Source: Ruminococcus_C sp963590855
GTDB taxonomy: Bacteria; Bacillota; Clostridia; Oscillospirales; Ruminococcaceae
Length of the DNA: 64,000 bases
Direction: 5' to 3'
NCBI GenBank assembly: GCA_963590855.1
Contig: CAVAQT010000008.1
Span: 13,165-77,164, forward strand
Shown here: in pieces, positions 60,614 through 64,000 of the stretch
Layout: each line of letters begins with the position of its first letter
How positions within the stretch are numbered: position 1 is the first letter of the stretch
Position numbers and translations under genes: made by a program
The notes under the pieces: model-generated
What the model was told of the DNA's origin: nothing
Seen by the model: only the letters and a program-made list of their open reading frames with translations
The model's database searches: none

Positions 60614-60642
60614 TAGATTTTGCGGATTGTTACAGATATAAT
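60614..60642 (+). promoter_or_regulatory. probable activator-dependent promoter of bglA
   Basis: TATAAT at 60637-60642 has only a poor -35 (TAGATT, 60614-60619) at 17 bases, as expected when an activator is needed. TGTTA (60628-60632) and TAACA (60644-60648) form an inverted repeat around the -10. Confidence 0.5.
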
Positions 60643-60693
60643 ATAACACAGAACAGAAAATCTGTCAACCATCTTTTCAGGAGGTTTTGTATA

Positions 60694-62064
60694 ATGAAAT
60701 TTCAGGATAATTTTATGTGGGGTACAGCGTCTGCTGCATATCAGGTAGAGGGCGCATATCAGGAAGACGGCAAGGGCTTGAATATCTGGGATGCATATAC
60801 TCAGGAGAGCGGTCACGTTGCCCATGGCGAAAACGGCAATGTTGCCTGTGACCACTATCATCATTTTAAAGACGATGTCAAGATGATGAAAGAAATGGGA
60901 ATCAAGAACTACCGGTTCTCTATCAGTTGGTCCAGAGTGCTGCCGAACGGCACAGGCGAAGTCAATGAAAAGGGCTTGCGGTTTTACTCAGATCTGGTAG
61001 ATGAATTATTGGCGAACGGCATTGAACCGCTGGTAACGCTGTTTCACTGGGATTATCCGCTGGCACTGCATCAAAAAGGCGGCTGGCTGAATCGGGAATC
61101 CTCTGACTGGTTTGCTGAATACACCAAAGTGGTTGTGGATGCACTGTCTGATCGTGTTCAGTATTGGATGACGATCAATGAGCCACAGGTGTTTATTGGC
61201 TGCGGCTATGCCATTGGAAAATTTGCTCCGTTTGAGGTGCACCAGGCAAAAGATCTGACTCGTATGACACACAATGTTCTCTTGTCACACGGCAAAGCTG
61301 TACAAGTAATTCGCAAGTATGCAAAGCAGAAGCCGACCATTGGCTTTGCATTTGCAACACCTTGCTGCACACCGACCACTAATACACCGGAGGCAATTGC
61401 CGAGGCAAAACGAAAGAGCTTTGCCTTTACAAAGGATCGCTTCCCGTTTGAATTGTCCTGGTGGGCAGATCCCATTTTCTTTGGTAAGTATCCAGAAGAT
61501 GCCTATCAGATTCTCGGAAGTGATATGCCGGAGATTTTGGAAGGGGATATGGAGATCATCTCCGAGCCGGTTGATTTCTATGGTGTCAATATCTACGAAA
61601 GTAAGGCAGCAGAGAATGCTTATGGTTACGCAGAAAATGCCTATATCGGCTGTGCACGCACACAGATGGGATGGCCGGTAACACCGGAAGTATTGTACTG
61701 GAGTCCGCTGTTTCTGTATGAACGGTATCAGAAGCCGGTTCTTCTCAGTGAGAACGGTATGGCAAGTCACGATTGGGTACAACTGGATGGAAAAGTACAC
61801 GATCCGCAGCGTATTGACTTCATGAAGCGTTACCTTCGGGAACTGCATCATTCCATTGAAGACGGCGCACAGGTAATGGGCTATATGTACTGGTCTGTTA
61901 TGGATAACTTTGAATGGGCAGACGGCTATGATAAGCGATTTGGTCTGGTACACGTTGATTACCAGACACAAAAGAGAACGATCAAAGACTCCGGTTACTT
62001 CTATGGCGATGTGATTCGTACCAACGGAGAGGCAATCTTTGAGGATATCTGGTCTGCACAGTAA
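60694..62064 (+). CDS. bglA: glycoside hydrolase family 1 beta-glucosidase
   Basis: The 456-residue enzyme begins FQDNFMWGTASAAYQVEGA. The acid/base is in TINEPQ, the nucleophile in LLSENGMA, and NFEWADGYDKRFGL near the end points to an unphosphorylated glucoside rather than a 6-phospho substrate, which would show the S-K-Y pattern. No signal peptide, so it acts on cellobiose-type sugars inside the cell. AGGAGG nine bases before ATG 60694 fixes the start. No transporter gene is adjacent. Confidence 0.93.
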   Translation: MKFQDNFMWGTASAAYQVEGAYQEDGKGLNIWDAYTQESGHVAHGENGNVACDHYHHFKDDVKMMKEMGIKNYRFSISWSRVLPNGTGEVNEKGLRFYSDLVDELLANGIEPLVTLFHWDYPLALHQKGGWLNRESSDWFAEYTKVVVDALSDRVQYWMTINEPQVFIGCGYAIGKFAPFEVHQAKDLTRMTHNVLLSHGKAVQVIRKYAKQKPTIGFAFATPCCTPTTNTPEAIAEAKRKSFAFTKDRFPFELSWWADPIFFGKYPEDAYQILGSDMPEILEGDMEIISEPVDFYGVNIYESKAAENAYGYAENAYIGCARTQMGWPVTPEVLYWSPLFLYERYQKPVLLSENGMASHDWVQLDGKVHDPQRIDFMKRYLRELHHSIEDGAQVMGYMYWSVMDNFEWADGYDKRFGLVHVDYQTQKRTIKDSGYFYGDVIRTNGEAIFEDIWSAQ

Positions 62065-62076
62065 TCGAATAAAATA

Positions 62077-62124
62077 GAAAAATGCTCAGGGAACAGGGAC
62101 AGACTGTTTCCCTGAGCATTTTTC
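62077..62124 (+). terminator. terminator after bglA
   Basis: AAAAATGCTCAGGGAACAG pairs with CTGTTTCCCTGAGCATTTTT across a seven-base loop with one bulged base, followed by T residues. It ends the bglA transcript and overlaps the region just before the next promoter. Confidence 0.9.
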
Positions 62125-62128
62125 TTTC

Positions 62129-62157
62129 TTGCCAATCTTAAAAAAACATGCTATAAT
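62129..62157 (+). promoter_or_regulatory. SigA-type promoter of the two-component system
   Basis: TTGCCA at 62129-62134 and TATAAT at 62152-62157 are 17 bases apart with TGC before the -10. Transcription near 62164 leaves about 24 bases before the regulator gene. Confidence 0.85.
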
Positions 62158-62187
62158 AGAATGCAGCAATGCATAGGAGGGAATACA

Positions 62188-62862
62188 ATGACTTATCGTA
62201 TCTTTCTGATTGAAGATGACCGGAGTATCGCAGATGGTTTACAACATCAGCTGGAACAATGGAATTTTACCGTACAGGTGGTACAGAATTTCCGGGATGT
62301 GATAGGGGAGTTTACAGCGTTTGCGCCCCACTTGGTTCTGATGGATATCATGCTGCCCTGCTATGATGGCTATCACTGGTGCAGAGAGATTCGCCAGGTT
62401 TCTGAAGTGCCGATCGTTTTTCTTTCCTCTGCGTCAGATAATATGAATCTGATTATGGCAATGAATATGGGCGGAGACGACTTTATCGCAAAGCCTTTTG
62501 ATTGGAATGTGCTCTTGGCAAAGATTCAGGCGCTGCTCCGGCGCACTTATGATTTTGGCGGTCAGACATCTTTACTGGAACATCGCGGTGCAATTCTTAA
62601 CACAGCTGATGCTGTGCTGACCTATCATGGAGAACGGATTGATCTCACCAAAAATGAATACCGTATTTTACAAGCACTTCTGGAGCACAAAGGAAAAGTG
62701 GTCAGCCGCGAAGCGCTTATGGAACGTCTTTGGGCAACAGATAGCTTTGTAGATGAAAATACATTGACGGTCAACGTGAATCGCCTGCGAAAAAAATTGG
62801 CTGGTGTCGGCCTGCATGATTTTATTCGGACTAAAGTTGGCATGGGCTACCTGGTAGAATAG
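62188..62862 (+). CDS. bceR: OmpR-family response regulator, BceR type
   Basis: The 224-residue regulator has a receiver domain with acidic pair ED/D at 9-11, the phosphorylated aspartate D53 (LVLMDIMLP), and a lysine in AKPFDW. A winged-helix output domain (about 130-222) ends in FIRTKVGMGYLVE. The following kinase type and the box at 63871 suggest a BceR role in antimicrobial-peptide or cell-wall stress response. TAGGAGGG fixes ATG 62188. Confidence 0.85.
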   Translation: MTYRIFLIEDDRSIADGLQHQLEQWNFTVQVVQNFRDVIGEFTAFAPHLVLMDIMLPCYDGYHWCREIRQVSEVPIVFLSSASDNMNLIMAMNMGGDDFIAKPFDWNVLLAKIQALLRRTYDFGGQTSLLEHRGAILNTADAVLTYHGERIDLTKNEYRILQALLEHKGKVVSREALMERLWATDSFVDENTLTVNVNRLRKKLAGVGLHDFIRTKVGMGYLVE

Positions 62863-62875
62863 GGGAATGCGACAT

Positions 62876-63868
62876 ATGAAAATATTATGGGATTATTTCC
62901 GACGGCATGTTGGCAGCATTTTTACACTATTCATATGCACAGCGATTTTTTCTCTTGTCTTTTATCTATACGATCTTCCAACAGAGGCAATCTTATATGG
63001 ATTTGTACTGTCTTTTGCCTTTTGTGTCGTTTGGTTTATTGCAGGCTTCGTTCGGTATTACCGAAAATGCATCGTCTTATTCCGATTACAGCAGGAAATT
63101 GCAATTACGACCCAACATTTGCCGAAACCACAGGATCTTCAGGAACAGGCGTATCAGCAGCTTTTAAATACTCTGTATCAGAAGCAACAGCAGCAGGAAC
63201 AAAAGTGGCGGATACGCTATAGTGATATGATGGAATATTACACAGCTTGGACACATCAGATGAAAACACCAATTGCGGCGATGCAGCTGCACCTTCAGGC
63301 GGAAGATACGCCAGAAAATCGACTGCTTCTGGATGATCTGCAACGAATTGAGCAGTATGTAGAAATGGTGCTGTGCTATCTTCGATTGGATTCAGACTCT
63401 ACAGATTATGTGTTTGCGGAATGTGATCTGGATCATATTGTACGGCAAACCATCCGAAAATTTTCTTCGCAATTCATCCATCGAAAAATTCGGTTGGTAT
63501 ATCAACCACTGCAGTGTACAGTGCTGACGGATGAAAAGTGGCTGCTGTTTGTTTTGGAGCAGGTTCTTTCCAATGCGCTGAAATACACACCGTCCGGCGG
63601 AACGGTTTCCGTGTTTCTAAAATCGCCGAAAGTGCTTTGTATCCAGGACACTGGAATTGGAATTGCTCCGGAAGATCTGCCGCGCATTTTTGAAAAGGGC
63701 TTCACAGGTTATAATGGCAGAACGGATAAAAAGGCCAGTGGCATTGGATTGTATTTGTGCCGACGGATTTGTCAAAACTTAAATCATACAATTACAGCAG
63801 AATCTCAAATGGATCAGGGAACTGTAATTTGTATTGACATGTCACGGGAAACGCGCGGCATTGAATGA
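62876..63868 (+). CDS. bceS: intramembrane-sensing histidine kinase, BceS type
   Basis: The 330-residue kinase has two membrane helices (about 14-32 and 38-60) with almost no outside loop, the mark of BceS/GraS kinases that sense through a partner ABC transporter. The phosphorylated histidine is H127 (WTHQMKTPIAA). The ATPase has an N-box NALKYTPSGG, DTGIGI and GIGLYLCRRI. AGGGGAA suits ATG 62876 better than the ATG three codons before. Confidence 0.88.
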   Translation: MKILWDYFRRHVGSIFTLFICTAIFSLVFYLYDLPTEAILYGFVLSFAFCVVWFIAGFVRYYRKCIVLFRLQQEIAITTQHLPKPQDLQEQAYQQLLNTLYQKQQQQEQKWRIRYSDMMEYYTAWTHQMKTPIAAMQLHLQAEDTPENRLLLDDLQRIEQYVEMVLCYLRLDSDSTDYVFAECDLDHIVRQTIRKFSSQFIHRKIRLVYQPLQCTVLTDEKWLLFVLEQVLSNALKYTPSGGTVSVFLKSPKVLCIQDTGIGIAPEDLPRIFEKGFTGYNGRTDKKASGIGLYLCRRICQNLNHTITAESQMDQGTVICIDMSRETRGIE

Positions 63869-63870
63869 TG

Positions 63871-63884
63871 TGACAATAATGTAA
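63871..63884 (+). promoter_or_regulatory. BceR-type binding box
   Basis: TGACA-ATAA-TGTAA matches the TNACA-N4-TGTAA consensus described for BceR-like regulators at every defined position. It lies two bases after the kinase gene and upstream of a promoter for what is probably the partner transporter gene. Confidence 0.7.
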
Positions 63885-63890
63885 GAAATC

Positions 63891-63933
63891 AGCGGGAAAT
63901 GTAAGCCAAATCGATGGCGAAGCATTTCCCGCT
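63891..63933. other. 11-bp inverted repeat between the BceR box and the next promoter
   Basis: AGCGGGAAATG (63891-63901) pairs with CATTTCCCGCT (63923-63933) across a 21-base spacer. There is no T-run. It may end the kinase transcript weakly or form a second control site. Confidence 0.5.
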
Positions 63934-63935
63934 TA

Positions 63936-63944
63936 TGGTATACT
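63936..63944 (+). promoter_or_regulatory. extended -10 promoter at the window end
   Basis: TGGTATACT at 63936-63944 is an extended -10 box with no clear -35, consistent with activation from the upstream BceR-type box. It lies about 55 bases before the last start codon. Confidence 0.55.
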
Positions 63945-63998
63945 AAAACTGTCAGCAAAACGAAATACAATCTATTATGGAAAGAGGAGGCCACTGCA

Positions 63999-64000
63999 AT
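63999..64000 (+). CDS. first bases of the next gene (predicted Bce-type ABC transporter)
   Basis: GAGGAGG at 63984-63990 stands eight bases before an AT at the very end, presumably an ATG completed outside. The BceRS genes and box predict an ATPase of a BceAB-type transporter, but none of its coding sequence is visible. An ATG at 63977 in the same region lacks a ribosome binding site. Confidence 0.3.

Overview
The window is about 64 kb of ordinary, gene-dense chromosome from a low-to-mid GC, spore-forming Firmicute of the class Clostridia, most likely the Ruminococcaceae/Oscillospiraceae. This is inferred from a PolC-type replicase, split transketolase subunits, HisZ plus a short HisG, GatCAB, Hfq, SpoYunB, a YlmC/YmxH protein, DivIVA/SepF/YlmH and the order rpsB-tsf-pyrH-frr-uppS-cdsA-dxr-rseP-ispG-polC. 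No rRNA, tRNA, CRISPR array, insertion sequence or prophage gene is visible. Nearly all genes lie on the + strand. The exceptions are a pseudouridine synthase (47.3-48.3 kb), an iron alcohol dehydrogenase with an AraC regulator (58.3-60.5 kb), and a possible divergent start at the left edge.

Region by region: 0.5-8.4 kb is miaB-ylbF-mutS-mutL-miaA-hfq (tRNA modification, mismatch repair, RNA chaperone). 8.4-16.7 kb is a division and cell-surface block: HlyD-like protein, yggS, sepF, ylmH, divIVA, ileS, lspA and an RluD-type synthase. 16.7-20.3 kb holds a Cof-type HAD phosphatase in one reading frame with the N-terminal transketolase subunit, then the C-terminal subunit, a CmpB-like membrane protein and a YlmC/YmxH protein. 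20.4-33.4 kb runs from rpsB through polC and covers translation factors, UMP kinase, undecaprenyl and phospholipid synthesis, the MEP pathway and replication. 33.4-40.3 kb is the histidine operon hisZGDBHAFI, with an unknown ORF and an SdpI-like protein inserted. 40.4-41.9 kb has two sporulation-type genes. 42.0-47.2 kb is ligA-gatCAB. 48.4-54.1 kb is radC-uvrB-uvrA. 54.3-58.2 kb is lower glycolysis (pgk, small membrane protein, tpiA, gpmI). The right end carries adh, araC, a divergent GH1 beta-glucosidase, and a BceRS-type two-component system that apparently precedes a transporter gene starting at the last two bases.

The most unusual items are these. (1) HAD and transketolase-N are joined in frame with no stop codon, yet a good ribosome binding site and ATG lie inside. 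(2) A 73-nt nested hairpin between hisI and a sporulation-type gene looks like a his-operon terminator that also buries that gene's ribosome binding site, while a SigE-like promoter lies inside it so that its transcript would escape the structure. (3) A perfect 8-bp inverted repeat sits on the his promoter. (4) A textbook BceR-type box follows the sensor kinase gene. (5) Three intergenic hairpins look related. (6) Terminators sit directly upstream of tsf, polC and gpmI with no obvious new promoter. I did not find a novel multi-gene system such as a defence island or biosynthetic cluster; the window is mostly conserved core genome, and the interest is in regulation and gene architecture.
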